Positions 24,949-32,849 of a stretch of 64,000 bases of DNA are shown here, one piece after another. Within the stretch, counting starts at the first letter, position 1. Every line of letters starts with the position of its first letter. The stretch is taken from assembly GCA_002309195.1 (NCBI GenBank), contig DBWY01000003.1, forward strand, positions 98,135 through 162,134, read 5' to 3'. The DNA is from Treponema sp. UBA1226 (GTDB lineage: Bacteria; Spirochaetota; Spirochaetia; Treponematales; Treponemataceae). The notes under the pieces were generated by a model. That model was given only the letters and a program-made list of their open reading frames with translations. It was not told where the DNA came from and searched no databases. Made by a program: the position numbers and the translations under genes.

Positions 24949-26130
24949 TTACGCGCTCAGCGCTTCCACAGGATCCAGCTTTGACGCGCGGAGCGCCGGG
25001 TTAAGCCCGAAAAATATTCCTACAAATACAGAGAACGCAAAAGAAATTACGCACGAGTTTGAACTTATTACAAGGCTCATTCCGCGTATATATTCTACCG
25101 CAAGACTCAAACCTATTCCAAGAATTACACCAATAACTCCACCGATAATTGTAATACTTGCAGATTCAATCAAAAACTGCTGGCATATATCACGTGGATT
25201 TGCACCAAGCGCTTTTCTTATTCCTATTTCCTGACGACGTTCTGTTACAGTTACAATCATGATGTTCATGATTCCGATTCCGCCTACTAAAAGAGAAATC
25301 GCAGCAACTGCAGCAAGGAGAACGCTCATTGTATTTGTAATCGAACTCATCTGTTCAAGCATAGTCTGCATTGAGTTTACGTTTACAGATTCTGTTCCGG
25401 TAAGCTGCTTGCAGTAAGCTGAAAGAGTCGAAACAAGCTCGGTTGATTTATTTTGAGAAACAGCCTGCACTAAAACTGTATCTGCCGCAGGATTCGGTTT
25501 GATTTTCTTTTTATAAAATCCACGAGGAATAAATGCAGTGCTGTTTTCCATTCCGACAGTCTGTTCTTTAAGAACTCCGCATACTTTAAAACCAAACGTC
25601 ACTTTATCTGCAACGAGCATTATTTTCTGACCGGTCGCATCCCCTGCAGGAAAAAGATTTTCTGCAAGGTCGTGAGTCAAAATTATTTTCTGCATCCCCT
25701 GTTCATCGTCTGTAACAGAAAAATATGAACCAGACTCAAGTTCCATATTATACATTTCAAGATAACCGTATTCGACTGCGGCACAGGATGTACTTGCAGA
25801 AACTGTTCCGTATGTAAGCGTTGTGCTTAAATTATTTTTATACCAGATTTTTTTTATGTCTCGTACATTATCAAAAAGTTTTTCTCTAAATGATTCGTCA
25901 AAAACAATTTTTACCGCGTCACGCTTTTTTCTCATAAAGCCGCTTGAAATACTTACGATATCAAGTCCGCTTGTTCCAAACGTGTCCTGAACCTGCTTTG
26001 TCGAACTGTTTCCCATACTTGTAATTACGATTACAGCAGCGACACCGATAATTACACCTAAAAGAGAAAGGAATGTGCGCGTTTTATTTCTTCTAAAGTT
26101 CTGAAGTGCATTGATAAAATCTTCTAACAT
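24949..26130 (-). CDS. macB: MacB-type ABC transporter permease
   Basis: This 393-residue permease has the MacB plan: one membrane segment near 20-42 (FLSLLGVIIGVAAVIVI), a periplasmic domain of about 220 residues, then three segments near 270-295, 325-350 and 360-382. The family loop RRQEIGIRKALGANPRDI lies before the third. E. coli MacB fuses permease and ATPase, here the ATPase is a separate gene overlapping by 7 bases (26124). With the adaptor and the TolC-like protein upstream it forms a tripartite pump for drugs, peptides or lipoproteins; the substrate is unknown. Confidence 0.88.
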   Translation of the reverse strand: MLEDFINALQNFRRNKTRTFLSLLGVIIGVAAVIVITSMGNSSTKQVQDTFGTSGLDIVSISSGFMRKKRDAVKIVFDESFREKLFDNVRDIKKIWYKNNLSTTLTYGTVSASTSCAAVEYGYLEMYNMELESGSYFSVTDDEQGMQKIILTHDLAENLFPAGDATGQKIMLVADKVTFGFKVCGVLKEQTVGMENSTAFIPRGFYKKKIKPNPAADTVLVQAVSQNKSTELVSTLSAYCKQLTGTESVNVNSMQTMLEQMSSITNTMSVLLAAVAAISLLVGGIGIMNIMIVTVTERRQEIGIRKALGANPRDICQQFLIESASITIIGGVIGVILGIGLSLAVEYIRGMSLVISSNSCVISFAFSVFVGIFFGLNPALRASKLDPVEALSA

Positions 26131-26828
26131 AAGAGGCCGTCCAGAATTTTAATGCAGCGTTCCGTAGACTTTCCAATACCCGGATCGTGCGTAACGATAA
26201 TAATTGTTGTTCCTGTTTTATTTATTTCGCGGAACAAATCCATAACCTGAATTCCTGTTTTAGTATCAAGGGCTCCTGTCGGTTCATCGGCAAGAATTAT
26301 TTTTGGTTCTGCAATGATTGCCCGCGCGATTGCAACACGCTGTTTCTGACCGCCTGAAAGCTCATTAGGTCTGTGATTTTCACGATTTTCAAGTCCGACT
26401 TTTTTTAAAGCAGCGCGCGCAAGTTCATAACGGTCTTCGCGTGGAACTCTTTTATATTTTAAAGGAAGCATTACGTTTTCGATTACAGTCATCGACGGAA
26501 TAAGATGGTACTGCTGAAAGACAAAACCGATTGTCTTGTTTCTTAAAACCGCAAGCTCTGTTTCGTTCATAAGATGAGTTTCGCGCCCGTCGATTTTTAC
26601 AACCCCGCTTGTAGGTCTGTCGAGACATCCTATCATATTCATGCATGTAGATTTACCGGAACCTGATGGTCCCATTATCGATATAAACTCGCCCTGCTCG
26701 ACTTTAAAGCTTACGCCACGCAAAGCCTGGACTTCTGCGTCACCCATTGAGTAAATCTTTTTTACGTCTGTAAGCTCAACAACAGTTTCATGAGTCAAAG
26801 TTACTTTATCGCTTTTAGTTTTTCTCAT
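26124..26828 (-). CDS. MacB-type ABC transporter ATP-binding protein
   Basis: This 234-residue ATPase of the LolD/MacB class powers the neighbouring permease. It has Walker A GPSGSGKS at about 54-61, the Q-loop FQQYHLIP, the signature LSGGQKQRVAIARA, Walker B IILADEPTGALD and the switch His in IIIVTHD. The end is short, as is normal. The ribosome-binding site is weak (AAAG before the ATG). It lies 42 bases after the adaptor gene and overlaps the permease gene, so it is one operon. Confidence 0.92.
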   Translation of the reverse strand: MRKTKSDKVTLTHETVVELTDVKKIYSMGDAEVQALRGVSFKVEQGEFISIMGPSGSGKSTCMNMIGCLDRPTSGVVKIDGRETHLMNETELAVLRNKTIGFVFQQYHLIPSMTVIENVMLPLKYKRVPREDRYELARAALKKVGLENRENHRPNELSGGQKQRVAIARAIIAEPKIILADEPTGALDTKTGIQVMDLFREINKTGTTIIIVTHDPGIGKSTERCIKILDGLLC

Positions 26829-26870
26829 TTTCTTTAAGTCTCTAAAATAATTCAGCTAAAAAAGCTAAAA

Positions 26871-27893
26871 CTACATTCTTGGAGGACGTGCACCCATACC
26901 GCCTGGAGGACCCATCATGCCACCTCTGTTTTTAGAAAGTCCTGACATCTTAGGCTTTGACTGCTGAACAAGAACATCGCCTTCTTTAACGTCGCCTTCT
27001 ACGATCTTTACCATCGTATTTCCATAAGGAATGACTTTTACGTCAATCTTTTTACTTGATTTGTTTGTCACGACATAAGGCTTTTTATTTTCGTATCCGA
27101 TTGCATAGCGTTCAACAAGAAGATATTCTTCTGGTTCTGCAATCTTGATTTTCCCGGTAAATGAATAGTTAGGAAGAATCTCAGGCGGAAAATCTTCTAT
27201 TTTAATCTTAACTTTTACAACAGTCGCACCACGGCTTGTAATTTCACCGATTGCAGGCCAGCCGATTACTGTTCCATAAACAGTTTTGTCTTTATACGCG
27301 TTGAATGAAAACTCAACCTGCTGTCCGACTTTAAGCTGGCTTACATCTGTTTCTGCAACTTCTACTTCTGCAAGAAGATAATCAACATTTACTAATGTTC
27401 CGACAGAATCCTTTGCTTCAAGTGAATCACCGACAGCAACATCAAGAGCTGCAATTACTCCGTCAAATGTTGCAGAAACTTTTCTGTCAGAAACTTTCTG
27501 CAAAAGAGAAAGACGTTCTGTCTGCATGAGTTTTATTTCTCTGGCACTTCCAGTAATTCTTGTAGCTGCCATATTAAAATCATGTTTTTCAAGATTATAA
27601 ACCTGTGTCGTGTCATCAAGCTGAATGATTACATCGCCCTTTTTAACTCTGTCACCTTCCTTTACGTAAACTCCAAGAACAGTTCCATCGCTTAATGCCT
27701 GAAGTGTCTGTTCCTGAGCTGCTTCTACAGTTCCGGAGATTTCGATGACGTTTTCATAATTTTCTTTTTTTACTGTATAGAAAACAGGCTTTGTATTTAC
27801 CTTTGTTATGACAGCACGTACGACAAAAAGAAGAAGTATAACTCCTGCAAGCGAAAGAGCAGAAATAAGAATCAGTTTTATTTTTTTAGTCAT
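26871..27893 (-). CDS. macA: Periplasmic adaptor of a tripartite efflux pump (MacA/HlyD type)
   Basis: This 340-residue membrane-fusion protein links the ABC permease to the outer-membrane channel. A membrane anchor at 7-27 is followed by the split biotinyl-lipoyl domain (GTVLGVYVKEGDRVKKGDVIIQLDD and later VSATFDGVIAALDVAVGDSLEAKD), a very short helical hairpin, a beta-barrel and a membrane-proximal domain. The last 25 residues are Gly, Met, Pro and Arg only (GGMMGPPGGMGARPPRM), an unusual tail for this family. AGGAG lies before the ATG, which overlaps the stop of the TolC-like gene by 4 bases. Confidence 0.88.
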   Translation of the reverse strand: MTKKIKLILISALSLAGVILLLFVVRAVITKVNTKPVFYTVKKENYENVIEISGTVEAAQEQTLQALSDGTVLGVYVKEGDRVKKGDVIIQLDDTTQVYNLEKHDFNMAATRITGSAREIKLMQTERLSLLQKVSDRKVSATFDGVIAALDVAVGDSLEAKDSVGTLVNVDYLLAEVEVAETDVSQLKVGQQVEFSFNAYKDKTVYGTVIGWPAIGEITSRGATVVKVKIKIEDFPPEILPNYSFTGKIKIAEPEEYLLVERYAIGYENKKPYVVTNKSSKKIDVKVIPYGNTMVKIVEGDVKEGDVLVQQSKPKMSGLSKNRGGMMGPPGGMGARPPRM

Positions 27894-29401
27894 TCTTTTT
27901 CTCCTGATTTAAGCTGAACAGCTGTAGATTCGGGCAATGAAATGTCAATGTCGACAAAATTACTCTGAACGCTGTTATTATATAAAATCATATCTATTGT
28001 ATTTATAATTATCTTTACCTGATAAAGAAGTCTGTTGTTCATTGCAGAAAGATATTCACTTTGAGTTACGATTCCCATCTTGTAATATTTTTCAAGATCT
28101 TCTTCGTTTTTCTGATACAGTAAAAAGTTTTCTGCAACAGAACCCTTTTCCCAGAGAATATTATCAAGCTGCTGATCAAAGTCGATTATCGAAGTCTCAT
28201 AATCTTCGTTTGCAGTATCGATATCAATCAACTCCTGCTTTTCTGTAAGTGTATAAGTTTCTTCTTTGATTGCACGTGTCCTGAACGAGTTTAAATTAAT
28301 TGTCGCACCGAGCGTAAATGCAGGAGTAAACTCATCAGTGCCGGTAGGAAAACTTATTCCGCAGTTAACTCCAAGCCCGTTCCATGTAGTAGAAATTCCT
28401 GCATCAATCGTATCTGTTTTAGTTGCAGAGTTTTCGAATGTGTACCCTGCATTTAATCCGAGAGAAAAGTTTTTATCCGCTTTTCTTGCAAGCGAATTAA
28501 TTTTATTTATCCATTTTGCATTTTCGATTTCTTTATATTTTTCTTTATCAAAAGAAGTAAATTTTAAACCTTCAAGCTGCGGAATATCATCAGGAATAAA
28601 CTTTAAAAAATCACGTTCGTTATCCATTGAAAGATCGATTCCACACTTTTTATAGAAGACAACAAAGTCATGTCGTATTTTATGAACGGCAGTTTCTATA
28701 GTATGTCTTCCGGATAAAACTTTCATTTCTGCAAGTCTGTAAGTAGAGGATGATGATGTGTAGCCCTGGGCTTTTATTTTTTCAAAACTCAAAGTGTCTG
28801 TATAAACATCCTGGAGATTTGTATAAACAGAATTGATTGAACTTAAAAGGCTTTTCATTTCCTGGTAAAAATTCTTTTCTGCACTCAAAGCAGAATTGTA
28901 AATCTTTCTTTTTGTCTCGAGTACTTCCCGTTCTTTTTTAAGTATTTCAATCCTTGACTGTTCCTGAACAGGAGAAATGATGTCAAATGAAACTCCGATT
29001 TTTCCGTCTTTTAAATCACTTGTTTCGCTTGAACCGTCATATTTATAATCTGCAGAAGCATTTACACTTAAATTTTTTGCAGAAGGAACAGAAATTTTTG
29101 CAGAAGGCTTTACAGAAAAATCACCCGAGCCGGAACCTGTATAAAAAGTCATCGTTCCGGTCGAAAGAGTTACATCAAAACCTTCATTTATTTTTGCATT
29201 TTCAAGGGCAAGTTTAGATTTCTGTGCTTCTATCGTAAGCTTTTTGAGTTCAAAATCGTGTTCAAGATAACCGCATAATAATTCGTTAAAACCATATTTT
29301 TTTTCTTCTGCTGCGTCCTGGGCATGAGCATTATTCAGCATAAAGAGAGCAAAAATCATGGGCAGTACTTTTATAGCATGTTTCATTGTCTTTCCGTTCA
29401 T
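27890..29401 (-). CDS. TolC-family outer-membrane channel protein
   Basis: This protein of about 503 residues should form the outer-membrane channel of the pump. A signal peptide ends at NNAHAQD. The body is made of two long helical repeats, each with a coiled coil and short beta strands (for example IGVSFDIISPVQEQSRIEILKKEREVLETKRK). Sequence similarity to E. coli TolC is low, as is normal. The longest frame begins with GTG at 29425; the ATG at 29401, 5 bases after a TATTTT box, is used, and a third ATG at 29386 would also give a good signal peptide. It heads the pump operon. Confidence 0.8.
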   Translation of the reverse strand: MNGKTMKHAIKVLPMIFALFMLNNAHAQDAAEEKKYGFNELLCGYLEHDFELKKLTIEAQKSKLALENAKINEGFDVTLSTGTMTFYTGSGSGDFSVKPSAKISVPSAKNLSVNASADYKYDGSSETSDLKDGKIGVSFDIISPVQEQSRIEILKKEREVLETKRKIYNSALSAEKNFYQEMKSLLSSINSVYTNLQDVYTDTLSFEKIKAQGYTSSSSTYRLAEMKVLSGRHTIETAVHKIRHDFVVFYKKCGIDLSMDNERDFLKFIPDDIPQLEGLKFTSFDKEKYKEIENAKWINKINSLARKADKNFSLGLNAGYTFENSATKTDTIDAGISTTWNGLGVNCGISFPTGTDEFTPAFTLGATINLNSFRTRAIKEETYTLTEKQELIDIDTANEDYETSIIDFDQQLDNILWEKGSVAENFLLYQKNEEDLEKYYKMGIVTQSEYLSAMNNRLLYQVKIIINTIDMILYNNSVQSNFVDIDISLPESTAVQLKSGEKE

Positions 29402-29406
29402 ATTAA

Positions 29407-29436
29407 AAAATACCACGAAATACACTAAATGTCACA
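29407..29436 (-). promoter_or_regulatory. Probable promoter of the efflux operon
   Basis: Minus strand: TGTGAC, 18 bases, TATTTT, 5 bases, ATG at 29401. The -35 box is poor, so this is a weak call; it would also give a leaderless mRNA. Confidence 0.35.
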
Positions 29437-29465
29437 GTTTTTCTTATAAGAATTTTCTTAAAATT

Positions 29466-30242
29466 TTACTTTTCGTTTACAAGAATATCCACGACATGAG
29501 AGCTTGCACCTAAAAGTTCCGGGCGTTCGCAGTTTGCAAGATGATATTGAATAAAATAATTAAAGCTTTCTTCATCGAGTGCATTAAGCTCGCGGCGCAT
29601 ATAATCTGCTGCTCCATCGGCTGCAATGATTTTTACGCGTTTAAGCCCAGCTTTTTTGTTAAGAGCATCTATATCTTCAAGCCTGAGATAACTATACAAA
29701 TCATCAGGAGTTACAATCTGATGAAAATCTTCTGTAAGCGATTTTTTTTCGATGCATTCTTTTATTTTATTCTGTTTAAAGCAGTAAGTAATTACGCTGT
29801 AATCGTTCATAACGTATGCGACAAAAATATGACCGCCTTTTTTTGTAACTCGTCTGGCTTCTAAAAAAGCCTTGAGTTTTTCTTCTTCGCTCATAAGATG
29901 ATACATCGGCCCAAAAAGAAGTGTTATGTCAAAAGTATCATCTTCAAGAAACGAAAGGTCCATTGCGTTTCCAGGCCAGCAGTTTACGTGCTCATGCTTT
30001 GACTCAAGAACTTTTAAATTTCGCTCGACAAGTTCTACGGCCGTAACATTATGTCCTTCGCGGCTAAGTGCAATCGAGTAGCGCCCTGTTCCGGCCCCTA
30101 CATCGAGTATTTTTAATTTTTTCCCATCGGGAATAAAATCGTGAATGTATTTCATCGATGTCGTAAACTCGACGATGCCGTGGCGTGTTGTAAGCCGGTG
30201 ATCTTCGTTAAACTTGTTATAATACTTTTCGAGATTAGTCAT
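29466..30242 (-). CDS. Class I SAM-dependent methyltransferase
   Basis: This 258-residue enzyme has motif I KILDVGAGTGRYSIALSREG at about 44-63, an acidic residue after the next strand (VTAVELVERNL), and motif IV FDITLLFGPMYHLMSEEE. The rest fits small-molecule methyltransferases of the UbiE/methyltransf-11 kind. The substrate is unknown. The C-terminus after residue 210 has no match to a known specificity domain. It is the last gene of the receptor-GGDEF/ArsR cluster, 11 bases after the small protein gene and just ahead of the efflux operon. The placement next to ArsR suggests a detoxification role, but arsenite-methylase cysteines are not evident. Confidence 0.8.
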   Translation of the reverse strand: MTNLEKYYNKFNEDHRLTTRHGIVEFTTSMKYIHDFIPDGKKLKILDVGAGTGRYSIALSREGHNVTAVELVERNLKVLESKHEHVNCWPGNAMDLSFLEDDTFDITLLFGPMYHLMSEEEKLKAFLEARRVTKKGGHIFVAYVMNDYSVITYCFKQNKIKECIEKKSLTEDFHQIVTPDDLYSYLRLEDIDALNKKAGLKRVKIIAADGAADYMRRELNALDEESFNYFIQYHLANCERPELLGASSHVVDILVNEK

Positions 30243-30253
30243 TTTTTATCCGT

Positions 30254-30490
30254 TTATTTTTTTATTTCGATAACATCAAGCATTTCACGAAAATATGAAT
30301 TGTTTATTTTTGCACGCGCATAAAGATCTTTAAACGAAGTAAATCGTTCAGGTTCATAAAGGCGCCCGAATGCAATGTAATCGTTTCCATCGGTATCGAT
30401 GCCATATGTTATTGTATAAGTTTTTTCTTTGTAGATAAACTCAAGTTCTTTTTTTGATTCAATATAGAAGAATAAATCATCTTTCGTCAT
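30254..30490 (-). CDS. Small protein of unknown function
   Basis: This 78-residue protein starts MTKDDLFFYIESKKELEF and alternates beta strands (KTYTITYGIDTDGNDYIAFG) with two helices. I do not recognise it. It has no membrane segment and no cysteine. Its ATG overlaps the stop of the ArsR gene by 4 bases, so it is translated in step with the regulator. Its real existence is supported by the tight coupling on both sides. Confidence 0.6.
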   Translation of the reverse strand: MTKDDLFFYIESKKELEFIYKEKTYTITYGIDTDGNDYIAFGRLYEPERFTSFKDLYARAKINNSYFREMLDVIEIKK

Positions 30491-30837
30491 TTTTCTGTAC
30501 CATCTGCTTCCTGTATCTTATCAAGCATCATAAGTATAGAGTTCATAAGCTGCCTTAAAGTGTCAAACTTATCAGAAAGAGTAACCTGGTAAAAAATCTG
30601 TGTTCCTACCTTTTTAGGAGTCACGATGCCAGAATCCTTGAGAACTTTTAAATGATGCGAAATTGCAGGACGCGACAGATGAGATTTTGCAGAAAGATTT
30701 GTAACGTTAATTCCTTCTTTACCTGCTTCGATTATATCAAAAATAAGCTGCTGTCTGTATTTATCGCTGAATGCAATAAAAAGCGGACAGCATGTGTTAA
30801 ATGTTTTTAATGTTTCATGAAACTCTTTTAAATCCAT
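30487..30837 (-). CDS. ArsR-family transcriptional regulator
   Basis: This 116-residue winged-helix repressor has the ArsR helix-turn-helix LSAKSHLSRPAISHHLKVLKDSGIVTPKKVGTQ cut in the middle of the protein. The classic metal motif ELCVCDL is absent; a Cys pair, NTCCPLF, near residue 15 might sense a thiol-reactive ligand. The end of the protein is a dimerising helix. GAGGGAAG precedes the ATG, which shares one base with the stop of the receptor-GGDEF gene. It probably controls this cluster. Confidence 0.85.
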   Translation of the reverse strand: MDLKEFHETLKTFNTCCPLFIAFSDKYRQQLIFDIIEAGKEGINVTNLSAKSHLSRPAISHHLKVLKDSGIVTPKKVGTQIFYQVTLSDKFDTLRQLMNSILMMLDKIQEADGTEK

Positions 30838-32771
30838 TATCTTCCCTCTTTTAGTGATTTTTTCTCTCTTTTTTCTTTATAAAGTTCTTCGTCTGCTTTT
30901 TTTAGAAGATCATCAATCGAAGAATTGACTGCAGAAAATTCTGTACAGCCCATACTTATAGAAAGAATAAACGGATCTTCTTCGCTTTCATTATATTTTC
31001 TGCATTCTTCGTTAAGAAGATTTTTTCTTACTGCAAAATCTTCAAGCTGCATTTCCGGAGCAACGATTGCAAACTCGTCACCACCAAGACGGCCAATCAC
31101 ATCACTTGATTTAAAAATCTTTTTAAGGATTTCTGCTTCTGCTTTTATCGCCTTATCGCCTGCTTCATGCCCAAATGTATCATTAATTGATTTTAATCCG
31201 TCCATATCACCAAAGAGCACAAGTCCTTTTTTCCCTGCAGTAACATACTGTGTAATTATAATCTGTGCTGCTTCGTAAAAACCGCGGCGATTATAAATCT
31301 GAGTCATTTCATCTGTGCGGCTTAATGTATGGAGTTTTTCTGAATACTCTTCGAGAGTTATGTTTTTAGTTTCAAGAGTTGCCTTTTCTTTATTAGCCTG
31401 GGTAAGTTTAATCGAAGCAACGATTTCTTTTGAAACAAGTTCATATACAGTCTGATAAAAAATCTTTTCGTACTTGCCAAGACTCATTATAAAATACCCA
31501 AACTGATAGTACGAGGCAAACAACGGGAAAATAACCTGAAGAGATGAAAGATTTTCTTCGCATTCAGGCGGAATCATATAATCTGACGGATTAAAATAAA
31601 TATCAGGTTCAGAAATTCCTTTCTGATTTTTATAAGTCATCTTTACTACAGCGTCTTCTGGAAATGAGAACGCCGTATCTTCTGAAAAATAAAAAGGCTT
31701 GTTATATAAAACAAGAATTGCTTCTGAAACATCAAACAGAGAAAAACAATATGCAAGACGCGGATAAAGTTTATCAAGCGGAACAGGTTCCTGTGACTCA
31801 AGCAGAAAGAAATGAAGATTGTAAAGCTGGAGCGAGCCGTCATAATGAAATCTGTTTGTCATCTGTAGAAGTTCTTCTTTAGAAAGAACCTCTTTATCTT
31901 TTACGCATCCGCAGGAATGTCTTATTATAGGTTCTGCATCAAGTATTAAATCATGAGGTTCACATTTTTTATAGAATAAATCAAATGCAAGTTTTACAGA
32001 TTCATATGCCTGCTTTTCTATCATCTGATCAACAGTCGTTATGTCATGTTCAATTTCGTAAGAATCGTAAATATTGTCAAAGCCTATGACACTTACATCT
32101 TCGGGAACAGCAAAGCCGTGAACTTTAAGGCAGTCCTTACACCCCATAGCCATATCATCATTACAGCAGAAAATTGCATTAAAATCGATTTTATTTTTTT
32201 TCTTATCAAGATATTTTCCGAGTTCTTCGTATGCCGTATTGTACATAAACTGGCCGTCAAGAATTTTTTCTTTAGAAATTTCAATTCCATTTTTCTTTAA
32301 CGCATCTTTAAAATATCCTGCACGTTCGCGCGACTCATAGCTTTCATCACTTGACTGCATGAGGAGAAAATTATTTCTGTCATGTTCTTTTATTACATGA
32401 GTTACAAGAGTTTCAATCGCTTTAGAAGGATCAACCCTTATTGACGGGAGCCCTTCAAGTTTTACACCAAGCGAAGCTTTTACCATCGGCGGAAGGTTTT
32501 CTATTTCTTTTCTAAACTCATCAAATTTTCCGTAATTAGAAAGCGCTGCGGAACAAACTATAAGAACATCAACGTTTCCTGGATTAATGAGAGCGCTTAA
32601 AGAATCATAATGAAAGTCATATTGGGAAAGAGTATTGCCACGGAGCAATGGGAAAATAATCTGCTTGCAGTCATTTTCCCTGCAGAATTTATCAATGCCT
32701 TCAAGTACAGTAGTTCCGTAATCGGAATACATGTTATTGATAAGGACACCTACACGAAATTTTCTTTTCAT
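30837..32771 (-). CDS. Cytoplasmic sugar-receptor-like domain fused to a GGDEF diguanylate cyclase
   Basis: This 644-residue protein begins directly with a LacI/periplasmic-binding-protein-1 fold (KRKFRVGVLINNMYSDYGTTVLEGI, later FNAIFCCNDDMAMGCKDCLKVHG and SVIGFDNI) and has neither a helix-turn-helix nor a signal peptide, so it senses ligands inside the cell. A middle region of about 200 residues is uncharacterised, with the HSCGC motif at its start. A coiled coil leads into a GGDEF domain, RLGGDEFAIV at 561-570, which should make cyclic di-GMP. The inhibitory site reads KSSD instead of RXXD, so feedback inhibition may be weak. The gene heads the ArsR/methyltransferase cluster. Confidence 0.85.
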   Translation of the reverse strand: MKRKFRVGVLINNMYSDYGTTVLEGIDKFCRENDCKQIIFPLLRGNTLSQYDFHYDSLSALINPGNVDVLIVCSAALSNYGKFDEFRKEIENLPPMVKASLGVKLEGLPSIRVDPSKAIETLVTHVIKEHDRNNFLLMQSSDESYESRERAGYFKDALKKNGIEISKEKILDGQFMYNTAYEELGKYLDKKKNKIDFNAIFCCNDDMAMGCKDCLKVHGFAVPEDVSVIGFDNIYDSYEIEHDITTVDQMIEKQAYESVKLAFDLFYKKCEPHDLILDAEPIIRHSCGCVKDKEVLSKEELLQMTNRFHYDGSLQLYNLHFFLLESQEPVPLDKLYPRLAYCFSLFDVSEAILVLYNKPFYFSEDTAFSFPEDAVVKMTYKNQKGISEPDIYFNPSDYMIPPECEENLSSLQVIFPLFASYYQFGYFIMSLGKYEKIFYQTVYELVSKEIVASIKLTQANKEKATLETKNITLEEYSEKLHTLSRTDEMTQIYNRRGFYEAAQIIITQYVTAGKKGLVLFGDMDGLKSINDTFGHEAGDKAIKAEAEILKKIFKSSDVIGRLGGDEFAIVAPEMQLEDFAVRKNLLNEECRKYNESEEDPFILSISMGCTEFSAVNSSIDDLLKKADEELYKEKREKKSLKEGR

Positions 32772-32803
32772 CCCTTCCCCTGTCCAAAAGAATATACCTT
32801 CTT

Positions 32804-32832
32804 ATTTTACACCCATTCAGTATATACCACAA
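32804..32832 (-). promoter_or_regulatory. Promoter of the receptor-GGDEF cluster
   Basis: Minus strand: TTGTGG, 17 bases, TAAAAT. It leaves a leader of about 25 bases containing GGGGAAGGG. Confidence 0.55.
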
Positions 32833-32849
32833 GGGAAAAGGATATAAAA

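Noticed and set aside
24941..24957. AGCGCG/CGCGCT as an independent regulatory site
   Set aside because: It lies in the final codons of the permease gene and is short; it may add to termination but nothing more can be claimed.
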